Source: an uncultured Chryseobacterium sp. (lineage in GTDB: Bacteria > Bacteroidota > Bacteroidia > Flavobacteriales > Weeksellaceae). Taken from it: a DNA stretch of 64,000 bases. Location: positions 62,001 to 126,000 of the forward strand of contig CAJYXJ010000001.1 in NCBI GenBank assembly GCA_913778085.1, written 5' to 3'. The translations under genes and the position numbers were made by a program. The notes under the pieces were generated by a model. It did not search any database. It saw nothing but the letters and a program-made list of their open reading frames with translations, and was not told where the DNA came from. Position 1 is the stretch's first letter; each line of letters begins with the position of its first letter. Below are positions 32,071 through 41,200 of the stretch, one piece after another.

Positions 32071-32812
32071 CTCTTAATTCTTTTCCGGTTAATGAAATAA
32101 ATACATCTTCTAAGTTTTCCGCATGGGCGACCTTACCGATAAGTTCCTCAGGGGTTCCTGATGCGTGGATCTTCCCGTGATCGATAATTGCAATACGGGT
32201 ACAGAATTCCTCCGCTTCGGAAAGGTGATGGGAAGTATAGATGATACAGGTTCCTTTTTTATTTAAATCCAGCAGGTAATCGATGATCGCTTTTTTGGAC
32301 TGAACATCCACTCCAACGGTCGGCTCATCCAGGAACAGGACCTTCGGATGGTGCAGGGTTCCTGCAATCAGGTTACAACGGCGTTTCATCCCTCCTGAAA
32401 ACTGTTCTACCTTTTTATCGGCAAACTTCGAGAGTCCCATGATTTCCAGGGATTCGTCAATGGAAGTTTTTAATTTTTTATGGCTCAAACCGTAAAGGCT
32501 TCCGAAGAACATCAGGTTTTCCCTCGCAGTTAAAGTAGGATACAGCGCATATTCCTGCGGAACAATTCCCATGATCTGTCTGAGTTTAAACCCGTTCTTC
32601 TGATGAGAAAGCCCGTCTATTCTGAATTGTCCTGAAGTCGGCTTTATCAATCCCGAAAGCATGGAAATCAAGGTCGTTTTCCCGGCTCCGTTGGGGCCGA
32701 GGATTCCGTAGATCTCATTTTTATCGATGGTTAAAGAAATATCATTGACGGAAAAATCTTCCGCATTTTTGTATTTCTTATACAGGTTTTTTATTTCTAT
32801 AAAATGCTCCAC
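32057..32812 (-). CDS. ABC transporter ATP-binding protein
   Basis: A 251-aa ATPase subunit: Walker A GPNGAGKTT (residues 39-47), signature FSGGMKRR, Walker B VLFLDEPTVGVD, H-loop YTSHH. It belongs to the drug/lipid export (CcmA/DrrA) type paired with ABC-2 permeases. It sits 1 nt after the BtrH-like gene and overlaps the permease gene by 14 nt, so all three are translationally coupled. Confidence 0.93.
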   Translation of the reverse strand: MEHFIEIKNLYKKYKNAEDFSVNDISLTIDKNEIYGILGPNGAGKTTLISMLSGLIKPTSGQFRIDGLSHQKNGFKLRQIMGIVPQEYALYPTLTARENLMFFGSLYGLSHKKLKTSIDESLEIMGLSKFADKKVEQFSGGMKRRCNLIAGTLHHPKVLFLDEPTVGVDVQSKKAIIDYLLDLNKKGTCIIYTSHHLSEAEEFCTRIAIIDHGKIHASGTPEELIGKVAHAENLEDVFISLTGKELRDVVV

Positions 32813-32813
32813 G

Positions 32814-33809
32814 TCAGATTGCTTTTTTCAGTTTTTTGTAAAAAGCTTCTTCCAGATCGGCAATATGAAGCATGGTTTTGGAAAGCTGGTTGTAAATATC
32901 GCTTTTTGCATTCCGGTTTTTGTATACCCGGGCAATATCTACGGCAAAATCCCTCCAGAGATCACCGATCATGGTAATTTCTTTGGATAGTTCATTTAGC
33001 TTGTCGTTTTTAAGAATGACGGCAGCTTCCTGCAGGAATGCTCCATAGATAAACCTGAATCCGCCGCCGCCGGTACCGATTTCTTCCTGCATACGAATCA
33101 ATTGTCCCAGATAATGGTTGGTGGTTTTCGTTCCTTTTTTTGCCGCCCATTTCGGGATGCTTTTTGCCACCCATCTCATGGCTTTCACTCCAATAATCGG
33201 GACAGGAGCCAGCATATTTTTGCAGGTGTCATTTATGCCTTTTTTAATTGCTTCTTCCAGGTTGACATGTTCAGGAATATAGGTAGGATAGTACATGTGT
33301 CCTTTCGGGGGAAGGGCGCCTTTAGCATATCTCACTTTTTCGAGTTCCGCTTCGGTAAGGGTGGTGGTATAATCCATCACCGGATCGCTGATCAGGAATT
33401 TTCCGTCTTCTTTTCCGTATACTACCAGGTTGTGGGCGTTGAAATGGAATTTATATTCTTCAGGAAAATAGGTCAGGTTGAAAACCCCTACCTGAAGTCC
33501 AGTCGGGATATTGTTTTCCAGGTTTCTTTCAAGTGCTTTGCGGGCTTCTTCCGGATTGGAAAACTTCAGCCTTTTAATTTTAATTCCCAGCCTTTTGGCC
33601 GCTTTGCTGAAAATGGCGCCGGGCATCGGACGGTAGCTGAATCCCGGTGCAAAATTTACTTTTAAAAAAGGAAGATACACAAAGAATAATCCGGAACCGA
33701 TCCCGAAGATCATGGGTTCGCTGAGTTTCAACCCTTTGTTTAATAATAAATTGGAGGCAACACCGTTCTCGCAATGCGCAGTCTGGTGGTGTTCGAAATT
33801 AAGTTTCAT
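32814..33809 (-). CDS. BtrH-like N-terminal domain protein, putative acyl-ACP acyltransferase
   Basis: A 331-aa protein. HCENGVASNLLLNKGLKLSE with FGIGSGLFFVYLPF at residues 12-48 fits the BtrH N-terminal domain; Cys13, His126 (FNAHNLVVYG) and Asp142 (ISDPV) could form a papain-like triad. BtrH moves an acyl group from a carrier protein to the butirosin aminoglycoside. By analogy this protein could transfer the polyene acyl chain from ACP to the hydroxyl of the dialkylresorcinol, making the flexirubin ester. The helical C-terminal half (residues 180-331) is of unknown function. Coupled to the ABC transporter genes; 37 nt after a small unknown gene. Function: inference from family and context. 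Confidence 0.78.
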   Translation of the reverse strand: MKLNFEHHQTAHCENGVASNLLLNKGLKLSEPMIFGIGSGLFFVYLPFLKVNFAPGFSYRPMPGAIFSKAAKRLGIKIKRLKFSNPEEARKALERNLENNIPTGLQVGVFNLTYFPEEYKFHFNAHNLVVYGKEDGKFLISDPVMDYTTTLTEAELEKVRYAKGALPPKGHMYYPTYIPEHVNLEEAIKKGINDTCKNMLAPVPIIGVKAMRWVAKSIPKWAAKKGTKTTNHYLGQLIRMQEEIGTGGGGFRFIYGAFLQEAAVILKNDKLNELSKEITMIGDLWRDFAVDIARVYKNRNAKSDIYNQLSKTMLHIADLEEAFYKKLKKAI

Positions 33810-33846
33810 TCTTAGCTTGGTTTTACGGAACCCGGAAAGTTCCTTT

Positions 33847-34251
33847 TTATTTTCCGTTGAAATTTTTCAATTCATCCACTGAAATCCCGAAGGCATCGGC
33901 ATATTTTTTCAGTACAGAATCGCTTAGTGTTTTGAATATTCTGGGTTTGCCGTGTCTTTTTACACGCCACTGCCACATGCCGACGTAGGCGGCCAGCACC
34001 TGAAGGTCCATTTTATTCAATTCCATAAAATAGACAATCGGGCTTGCAGTATTGTTGGCTACATTTTGCCGGGCTTCTTCAATCCTTTCGTTAATTAAAG
34101 CTAAAGATTCGTCCAGCGCAGCCTTTTTGGCTTCCCAGCCGATGCTGTTAGCCGTCGTATAATTGTTATTTTCATCCGTTACATACAGGACCTCGGTCAT
34201 GTTCGCGGATTTTAAATTGCTTTCATCCTGTGGAAGATCTTGCTTTTTCAC
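33847..34251 (-). CDS. Small protein of unknown function opening the flexirubin core operon
   Basis: A 134-aa soluble protein with two helical parts: a central ALDESLALINERIEEARQNV and a C-terminal helix-turn-helix-like RIFKTLSDSVLKKYADAFGISVDELKNF resembling the end of an XRE-type DNA-binding domain, but too little for a firm call. It is the first gene of the long minus-strand operon and lies 37 nt before the BtrH-like gene. It might be a regulator or a partner of the BtrH-like protein. No family recognised. Confidence 0.7.
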   Translation of the reverse strand: MKKQDLPQDESNLKSANMTEVLYVTDENNNYTTANSIGWEAKKAALDESLALINERIEEARQNVANNTASPIVYFMELNKMDLQVLAAYVGMWQWRVKRHGKPRIFKTLSDSVLKKYADAFGISVDELKNFNGK

Positions 34252-34352
34252 TCAAAAATTGCGTTAGATTATGGTTTAAATGAATTCGCTAAGATAATAA
34301 AAATGCACAACATAGTATCATTCCGATTCAGGGTTGCAGGAATTAAAAGCAT

Positions 34353-34380
34353 AAAAAAGTGAGACCTCGGAGCCTCACTT
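34353..34380 (-). terminator. Rho-independent terminator after the multi-pass membrane protein gene
   Basis: On the minus strand AGTGAG and CTCACT form the stem of a hairpin with a 10-nt loop, which has its own CTC/GAG pairing, followed by six T. It directly follows the stop of the gene at 34386-35120 and separates it from the operon that begins at 34251. Confidence 0.75.
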
Positions 34381-34385
34381 GTCAG

Positions 34386-35120
34386 TTATCGTTGTACCGG
34401 ATGAACAGGCCTGCCGGCGCAGGCACAGTAGGCAGAATACATAACAACTGCGAAAAAAGGTGCCGTCGCGACGAATCCGATTCCGCAGAGGATGATCCCG
34501 ATCCAGGAAAGGAGCATGCCTACAAATCCCGTGGCCAGTAAGGTCCCGTAATTTTCTTTTCCCAGGTGTACCGATCTTTTCAGTGCTTCCGCAGCCGATG
34601 CATTTTCAAAAAGAAGGACCGGATAGCCCAGCATCAGGAAAGGATAGACAAAGAAGAACGGAATGACGCAGAAAAACAGAGCCAGTCCGGAAATGATTCC
34701 GGAGATAAGGGTGAAAATAACAATGTTGATAAAATTCTGCCGGTAGCCGATAAAGAGATCGGAAAACTGAGCAGGTTCCCTTCTCCTGTACTTATCGACA
34801 ATGTAAAGCAGTCCTATGTATAATGGTGATGCCAGTAATCCGAATAGTCCTGATAAAGATAGGTACATGGAAAATCCGGGAAGGGCAAAGTAATTGAAAT
34901 TATAATAGTCCATACCGTTATTTTTAATTTCATCCAGCATTTCTACAGAATCGAAACCGATCAGTCTCTGGATCAGGTAAGATCCGGCAATGTAAATAAG
35001 CATAGCAATAATGCCATACAGAACAACGCCTTTGTACATTGCAAGAGCATGGTTGATAATGGAAGAAGTTTTCTTTTCGGGGACAAAATCGGGTTTGTCG
35101 AAATCAGTGATCTGAGCCAT
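34386..35120 (-). CDS. Multi-pass membrane protein of unknown function
   Basis: A 244-aa protein with about five or six hydrophobic segments (GVVLYGIIAMLIYIAGSYLI, YLSLSGLFGLLASPLYIGLL, IVIFTLISGIISGLALFF and others) and a conserved-looking NASAAEALKRSVHLGKENYG loop, as in YciC/DUF975-like integral membrane proteins. Homologs in Flavobacteria are sometimes labelled beta-carotene 15,15'-monooxygenase, which I do not believe from the sequence: no metal-binding His pattern is present. It is monocistronic, set between two terminators, so it may not belong to the pigment pathway. Confidence 0.82.
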   Translation of the reverse strand: MAQITDFDKPDFVPEKKTSSIINHALAMYKGVVLYGIIAMLIYIAGSYLIQRLIGFDSVEMLDEIKNNGMDYYNFNYFALPGFSMYLSLSGLFGLLASPLYIGLLYIVDKYRRREPAQFSDLFIGYRQNFINIVIFTLISGIISGLALFFCVIPFFFVYPFLMLGYPVLLFENASAAEALKRSVHLGKENYGTLLATGFVGMLLSWIGIILCGIGFVATAPFFAVVMYSAYCACAGRPVHPVQR

Positions 35121-35213
35121 ATATTTTATTTTTGTGGTTGTGTGTTTTCACGGTACATCAAATAAAGTGCTGATCTTAGGGCGTGTGGTATCTATAAGGT
35201 AACCATAGCCCAT

Positions 35214-35240
35214 AAAAAAACCGCTTCGTAAAAAGCGGCT
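35214..35240 (-). terminator. Rho-independent terminator of the MMPL-dar operon
   Basis: On the minus strand CCGCTT and AAGCGG form the stem around a short loop, followed by seven T. It lies 17 nt after the second dehydratase gene and ends the operon that starts at 41884. Confidence 0.85.
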
Positions 35241-35256
35241 CTATGTATCTTAATTT

Positions 35257-35700
35257 TTAGGATATTACTTCCTGAATAAAAAGGTTAATTTCCGAGCGGA
35301 TCAGCAGCTTATCTTCCAGAAAGGTTTCGCAATAAATCTGGCAGATATTTTCAAACTGCGAAATCAGTGAGGCTTTGGAAATAATGGTGCTTCCCACTTT
35401 CGGCAGGGAAAAGATTTCTATTTTTTTGATATTGGTGATAAAACCGATTACTTTGGTGTCGGCTTCAGGATTTTCAAAGAAGCTCTGCCCTAAAATGGAA
35501 GAACAGGTCTGTGCCGAATTTTCGATCAGTCCGGCTTCCACAAACACCCCTTTATCAACAAAGATATTATCTTCTTTTATTTCAAAGGAAGTAGTCACCT
35601 TTTCTTTGGTAAGTTCCGGGATATAATCCGTCATCAGCATCGGCTTACGGTGCGGCAGAAAATTGTGGATGTTGATGATGTTTTCTTCCCTGATTTCCAT
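35257..35700 (-). CDS. Hotdog-fold 3-hydroxyacyl-ACP dehydratase-like protein (b)
   Basis: A 147-aa hotdog protein: NIHNFLPHRKPMLMTDYIPE is the FabZ-like N-terminal block (LPHRxPMLM), and SIISKASLISQFENICQIYCETF the second half. The GNPxxPG-type active-site loop is replaced by FVEAGLIENSAQTCSSI, as in the aryl-polyene dehydratase-like proteins that work in pairs. Its ATG lies 3 nt after the stop of the preceding dehydratase gene. Together they may dehydrate intermediates on the resorcinol or polyene branch. Confidence 0.8.
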   Translation of the reverse strand: MEIREENIINIHNFLPHRKPMLMTDYIPELTKEKVTTSFEIKEDNIFVDKGVFVEAGLIENSAQTCSSILGQSFFENPEADTKVIGFITNIKKIEIFSLPKVGSTIISKASLISQFENICQIYCETFLEDKLLIRSEINLFIQEVIS

Positions 35701-35703
35701 AGT

Positions 35704-36135
35704 TTACATGATAACGGTTTTCATTTGGGATCTGGCGATCACCTCCTCATTAAGTGTTGTGACTACATCGACCAGTGTTACCCCCATCATTTCGTTGATA
35801 ATGGATATTTCGGATTTCAACCGGTCACCGGTTTTCGGCAATGCCATGGCTTCAAATGTTTTAATAGCCCCGATATATCCTGTAGGCGCTTCTTTTCCAA
35901 GTAAATAGAATTTATAGCCGGTATGCAGGGCGACACTCTGTGCCTGATGTTCTACCAGACCCGAAGCCTGGAAAATTCCGTCTGCAACGAAAAGGTTTTC
36001 TTCCCGGATTTCAAAACCGGATACCAGGCGGGATTCGGAATATTCGGCAATGCTGCTTACCATAACAAAAGGGAAGCGCTGCGGGATTAAGCTTTCAACA
36101 AATTGCGGATCGGAGGTGGGCAGTCTGTTTTCCAT
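35704..36135 (-). CDS. Hotdog-fold 3-hydroxyacyl-ACP dehydratase-like protein (a)
   Basis: About 143 aa; LIPQRFPFVMVSSIAEY is the FabZ-type start and FQASGLVEHQAQSVALHTG the active-site helix, containing EHxAQ like the aryl-polyene ApeP-type dehydratases. It is paired with the next gene. ATG at 36135 shares one base with the TAA of darB (TAATG); the longer frame begins with TTG at 36141 and is less likely. The two proteins share the layout (R-P motif, EHxAQ or ENxAQ, GxIxxIK), so they arose by duplication or form a heteromer. Confidence 0.82.
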   Translation of the reverse strand: MENRLPTSDPQFVESLIPQRFPFVMVSSIAEYSESRLVSGFEIREENLFVADGIFQASGLVEHQAQSVALHTGYKFYLLGKEAPTGYIGAIKTFEAMALPKTGDRLKSEISIINEMMGVTLVDVVTTLNEEVIARSQMKTVIM

Positions 36136-37274
36136 TAGCAAACCGTTAATAGGGCACAGGAATAAGAGAATCTTCCGCTCTCAGGGACACAAAGCAATAC
36201 TTTTTCTCCCTTTTTCAGTCTTCCGGAATTCATCAGCTGTTCCAGGGCGATGAAAATAGATCCAGCTCCTATGTTGCCGACTTCGGAAAGATTGTAGAAC
36301 CATTTTTCCCAAGGGAAATCCAGTCCTACATTGGCAAATTCTTCTTTCAGGCCTTCTTTGAAGTAGCCGGAAGAGACATGGGCCAACACATGGTCTACCG
36401 TATCCGGGTCCAGATTGTGCTTATCAAAAGAGGTCCTTAAGCTTTCCGCCCCTTTTACCAGAATGTATTTATCTAAAATTTTAGTATCTTGTTTTAAAGC
36501 GAATATCGACTGTTTCAGCCATTCGTCCGAAGGATAGTCTGCCCAGGATTTCAGGCTTCCGTCTTCCTGCTTTTCCGTTCCCGCATACATACAGGCTTCG
36601 ATTTCGTGGGCATATGAATAGAAATCAATAAATTCTATTTTCAACGAAACCTCATCTTTCCTAGGCTGTCCTTCCAGGAGGAAAGCGCCCGCACCGTCGG
36701 AAAGCATCCATCTTAAGAATTCTCTTTTGAAGGCGATGATCGGTCTTTCTTCCAGTAAAGCTAAATTTTCCGCTTCATGGTTGAATTTATCCGCCGTCAT
36801 CCATGCCGACATTCGCTCCGAGCCGACGCAGACCGCGTTTTTATGAACGCCTGCCTTTACGGAAAGAAAACCGTAGTTCAGGGCATTCATCCCGGAGTTG
36901 CAAAGGCCGGAGGCCGTATTAATCGCTAAAGATTTATTAACGTCAAGTTCCCCGTGAATCATGGAAGCATGGGATGGCTGGATCTGATCGGGAGAAGAAG
37001 TTCCCACCGAAAGCAGCTCCATATCCTCTTTCCTGAATTTATCATCAAAAAGGCCCTTCACCGCATTCGCCGCAATCTGGGCGTTGGTATGGGTAGGATT
37101 TCCTTCTTTGTCCAAAGCATAATATCTGGTGGTAATTTTATTATTTCTCAGGATGATTGCTTTAGCTTTGGAAGGCGCGCCGTTTATATAACCAAGATAC
37201 GTTTCCATTTCATCATTAGAAACCGGTTCATTGGGTAGATAGGTAAATGCTTTTGTTATAAATACGTCGTTCAT
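36135..37274 (-). CDS. darB: Beta-ketoacyl-ACP synthase III, dialkylresorcinol type (DarB)
   Basis: A 379-aa KAS III-type protein. Cys125 in NTASGLCNSGMNAL is the nucleophile, His in VLAHVSSGYF and Asn in SEVGNIGAGSIFIAL complete the triad. In dialkylresorcinol pathways DarB elongates an acyl chain to a 3-keto thioester that is then condensed by DarA. It directly follows darA (1-nt gap) on the minus strand, the order known from flexirubin and dialkylresorcinol clusters. The assignment rests on family features plus this adjacency. Confidence 0.88.
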   Translation of the reverse strand: MNDVFITKAFTYLPNEPVSNDEMETYLGYINGAPSKAKAIILRNNKITTRYYALDKEGNPTHTNAQIAANAVKGLFDDKFRKEDMELLSVGTSSPDQIQPSHASMIHGELDVNKSLAINTASGLCNSGMNALNYGFLSVKAGVHKNAVCVGSERMSAWMTADKFNHEAENLALLEERPIIAFKREFLRWMLSDGAGAFLLEGQPRKDEVSLKIEFIDFYSYAHEIEACMYAGTEKQEDGSLKSWADYPSDEWLKQSIFALKQDTKILDKYILVKGAESLRTSFDKHNLDPDTVDHVLAHVSSGYFKEGLKEEFANVGLDFPWEKWFYNLSEVGNIGAGSIFIALEQLMNSGRLKKGEKVLLCVPESGRFSYSCALLTVC

Positions 37275-37275
37275 T

Positions 37276-38190
37276 CTATTTTAAATTAATTCCTTGTAAA
37301 TATTCTCTTTGTTTTTTTCTTTTAAACCAAAAAATTGGTGTGGTGAGTAGGTGTAAAACCAATACGACAGGCGAAATAATCCATATTGCAGCCATCAAAT
37401 ATACCTTAAAGAATTTAATGAGCAATGGTCGTTTCTCTTTTTTCTTTATGATAAGGTTGGACCATACCGTGAAAATTTTGTTTCCCACTTTTTCCACTCG
37501 TACCAGGAAAGCGCGGATTTCCACGGCGCCATTTTTTACCAGGTCGGGCTGCAGGGTTGCCATGGTATTTTCAGAATAATGTTTTTCGATGATCCTTCCG
37601 TATTTCCCGGCACCTGCAATTTCCTGATCGGAAACGCCTGCTGCCGGCAGCATTCCGGATTTTTCTTTTTTCCCGGTCGTCATCCAGCGGAGGATCGTCA
37701 GTACACTTGTGTAATTGTCATGGCGGTCAACCAGCGCGATATTTCCTACGAGTTTTGCGTTCAGGTTTTTTAAATAAATTTTCAGCTTTTCTTGGGAAAG
37801 CATCCACATATTTCTTGTCCCTGAGATGGTCATTACCGGAGTGTCTTTTAAAATACCTTCTGCATACCCGCTTTTAAGGAATGAAATAACCGGAATGGAA
37901 GGCGTTAAGTACCATACCTGATATCCGAAAAAGACCAAATCATATTTTTTATTCAGCACTTCTTCCGGCGGGGGAAGGATTTCACTGGGAATCTGAAGAT
38001 AGGATTCCGGGAACGTATTGAAAAATACATCACTACTCCACGGAAAAGGGAAATCCTTCTTCAGTTGTATATGGTAATAGGTTACTTCATATTCTTCGCT
38101 CTTCTCTTCAAACGGACGGGCGACATTTTTCATGATATCTTCCAGCTGTCCCGACTGAGTATAATAGATGACGAGTATATTTTTTTTCAT
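37276..38190 (-). CDS. darA: Dialkylresorcinol condensing enzyme DarA
   Basis: A 304-aa protein that resembles the family named dialkylresorcinol condensing enzyme DarA, whose product is the cyclohexanedione/resorcinol core built from two acyl chains. The N-terminus ILVIYYTQSGQLEDIM is flavodoxin-like, and YDLVFFGYQVWYLTPSIPV continues that fold, which is odd for a condensing enzyme. A C-terminal hydrophobic segment (FFKVYLMAAIWIISPVVLVL, near residues 258-280) suggests membrane association. Next to darB and below the RND exporter gene. Confidence 0.85.
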   Translation of the reverse strand: MKKNILVIYYTQSGQLEDIMKNVARPFEEKSEEYEVTYYHIQLKKDFPFPWSSDVFFNTFPESYLQIPSEILPPPEEVLNKKYDLVFFGYQVWYLTPSIPVISFLKSGYAEGILKDTPVMTISGTRNMWMLSQEKLKIYLKNLNAKLVGNIALVDRHDNYTSVLTILRWMTTGKKEKSGMLPAAGVSDQEIAGAGKYGRIIEKHYSENTMATLQPDLVKNGAVEIRAFLVRVEKVGNKIFTVWSNLIIKKKEKRPLLIKFFKVYLMAAIWIISPVVLVLHLLTTPIFWFKRKKQREYLQGINLK

Positions 38191-38230
38191 AGTTCTCTTA
38201 TCAGTTACAAAAATATGGTTTTCGGATGTA

Positions 38231-41200
38231 TTATTCGAGACTAAATATTTTTAATGTCTCAGATCCGAACTTTAGATTGTAATCCGCATGGTTAAATGTA
38301 GTGTTTTTTACATTTATAAAAATGATGGTTCCGGGAAGCTCCGGTAAAGATTGAATATCCACGCTTTCATCTGAAACCAGAAGAACATCAATCTTTTTGT
38401 TAATTTCCTCCATCTTATTAATGTAATTTATCTTTCTTCTTTTTACCAAGTAGGTCTGTCGTGCAATGCACCTCTTCTCCAGATTTTCAATAAAGCTGAA
38501 AATCTTCCGGCCCGCCTGTTGCAGGGTCAGCAGTACATCTTTTTGTCCGAAATCATCTGCCAGGTGTAAAATGTGGGCATCTTTCGGAATGTGTTTGTTC
38601 AGCTCGAAGTAAACGGAATTGTTCCGGTTAAAATCTTCCTTTACCGCCTGTACAACTTCATTATCTTTATATAAATAGGCTAAAAATAATTTCTTCCTGA
38701 AATAATTTTCATCTTCCAGCTCATTTCTGAAAGCGGCAAACCGTTCCCTGAAGAACGCATTGATCTTTTTCGCTCTTTCGGAATATGTTTTTCCAAAACT
38801 CTCGTCTTCTTTATGAATCCGGTCACCTACTTTTACCGTAATTCCTCCGTCGTAGATGATAAAATCCCCTTTCGGCTGAACTTCGGAATTTCCGTGGATG
38901 TACACCGGAATAATATCCAGCCCGAATTCTTCTGCAATATAAAAAGCTCCTTTATGAAACCTCTTGATATCGTTGGTGTACGACCGTTCCGCTTCGGGGA
39001 AGACGATCAGTGAATATCCCTGATCCACTTTTTCCTTCAGCTGCTGCATCCCGTTTTCAATGCCTTGGGATACAGGATAAAAGCCCAATGCCCGTACAAT
39101 TTTCCCGAAAATAGGAGAGTTGTAGACCCAGTCGTTCACCAGAAAAATAATTTTATGCGTGGTCATGGCCATCGTCAGGGTATCCAGAAATGAGGTATGA
39201 TTGGCAATCAGTACCGCCGGCCTGCTGAAATCCTCATTCGGGTTTTTAATGAACCTCTTCTTTACAAATGGATTCGTATAAAGGACAGAAGTTAAAAAGC
39301 GGGCGATGATTAATTTAATAAAATTTAAAGTCCGGCCTTTGGATCTCTTTACGAAAATACTTCCGACAAGTGAGAAAAACAGTCCGCCCAACCCATAATA
39401 AATGAACGACAGCACCGAATTCAGAAACAATCTGAAAGTAATCGGCGACAGTCCTTTTTTTGCCCGGTTGGTAATCAGCAGCCGGAACCAGAAAGGGTAT
39501 AGCGTCGAGGTGATGATAATCACGGAAAACATTCCGATCAAAGCAACCAATGCCAACGAATGGAGGGCCGGGTGTTTTGCAAAAATCAATGAACCGATGG
39601 AAAGAATGGTCGTAAATACGGCCAGGATAATGGAAGTTCTGTAAGTCGGAAGCTCATTTTTTCCGGTGGTATGTTCTTTCTGCATGGCCTGCGTAAGGAA
39701 AATGCTGAAATCGTCTCCAACCCCAAAAACGAGGGTACAGACGACCGTGCTGAAAATATTTAATTCCAATCCCAGGAAATAAAGAATTCCGGCGGTTACG
39801 ACTCCTGTCAGAACAATCGGGAACATGGTAAGCACCGTGAGCTCAAAATTCCTGAAAAAAACAATGATTGTCAGGATGATGGCCAAAAGGGAATAGTTGA
39901 TCAGGGTATTGAAATCTCTTTTCAACAGCCCCAGGAAGTTTTCATTCATCTGCTGCCGGTCAATGGCCAGCGCTTCGTGGTTCTTTTCAACATCTTTAAT
40001 GAAGGCATCTCTTTTGTCTTCATCTACTTTTACCACATTGGAAACCGTATAAAACCCATTTTCCTGGCTCAGAAATTCCGGAATCTGCAAGGCCTTTACT
40101 TTTTCATACTCCTTTAAGTCTAAGGTCGTGTAGTTTTTATTTAAATTCTCGGTAAACTGATCAAATGCCGAGCTATTGAATCCGAATTGATTTCCGTTCT
40201 TCATCAGTTCAGAAACGGTCTGGCTTTTTTTATCCGGGCTCCAGAATTTTTTCCAGGCTTCGATCTTTTTCTGTTGGTCTTTTTCGGAGAGTACTACATT
40301 GCCTATTGAATTGTAGCTCAAAATTTTGCCCTCTTTTTTTTCTTTTTCCAAAAACCGGCTCAATTCTGAGTTCCTGGTTAGTGCTTCGTTTTCGGAATCT
40401 CCGTAAGAAATCGTGTAGATGGATTTGGAAGTGATGTCCGACAGCTTCTGAAGTTTTGCCTCGCTGATTTTCAGGTCTTTCGGAATATAATTTAAATCGC
40501 CGATGTCTTCATTGAATCCCACTTTCCGGAAGCCGAAAATACAGGCAATAATGATCACGGAGCAGATGATGATCAGGGGTTTGTTTTTCTCGTAGGGATA
40601 GGCTCCGATCTTATCTATAAAATTTGTGTTGACATGCTCGCCTTTTTCCTTAGGCTTATAAAGCTGAGGCACGATAATGAGCGCGGTAACGGATGATAAA
40701 ATAACGGTAATCGCTGCAAAAAGCCCGAGATCCTTCAAAGCTTCCGAACGTACGAAAACCAGGCACAGAAACGAAACGGCTGTGGTGGCACTGCTTAAAA
40801 TAATAGGCTGCGTAATTTCCTTGTAGAGTTCCTCGATATTGTTGTTGTGCTTGTAATGGGTAAGAATATGCAGAGCATAATCAATCGTAATTCCAATCAG
40901 TATGGCACCGACGCTTAATGAAATTGCAGAAATTTTGTCTTTAATGAAATATAAGATCAGTAATGCCAGCAATACTGAAAACACAGTAGGCAGAAATACA
41001 ATGATCGGGGTGAAAAAATTCCGGAAATAATACATCAGAAGAATCAGAAGCACCGTCATGGAAATCATTACCGTATTCTGTATGTCTCTCTTGATCTGCT
41101 GGGCATTGGCCACGGCAATTACCGGCGAGCCGAAATAGCTGATCTCGGTTTTTCCCTTAAACTGCGTGTTGAGGTCATCCTTTATTTCATTAAGCTGATT

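Noticed and set aside
33102-33665. 187-codon plus-strand open frame
   Set aside because: Shadow of the BtrH-like gene; Phe/Arg-rich with no domain.
34386-35120. Label beta-carotene 15,15'-monooxygenase for the membrane protein
   Set aside because: No conserved metal-binding histidines or matching length; hydrophobic segments and loops resemble YciC/DUF975-type proteins instead.
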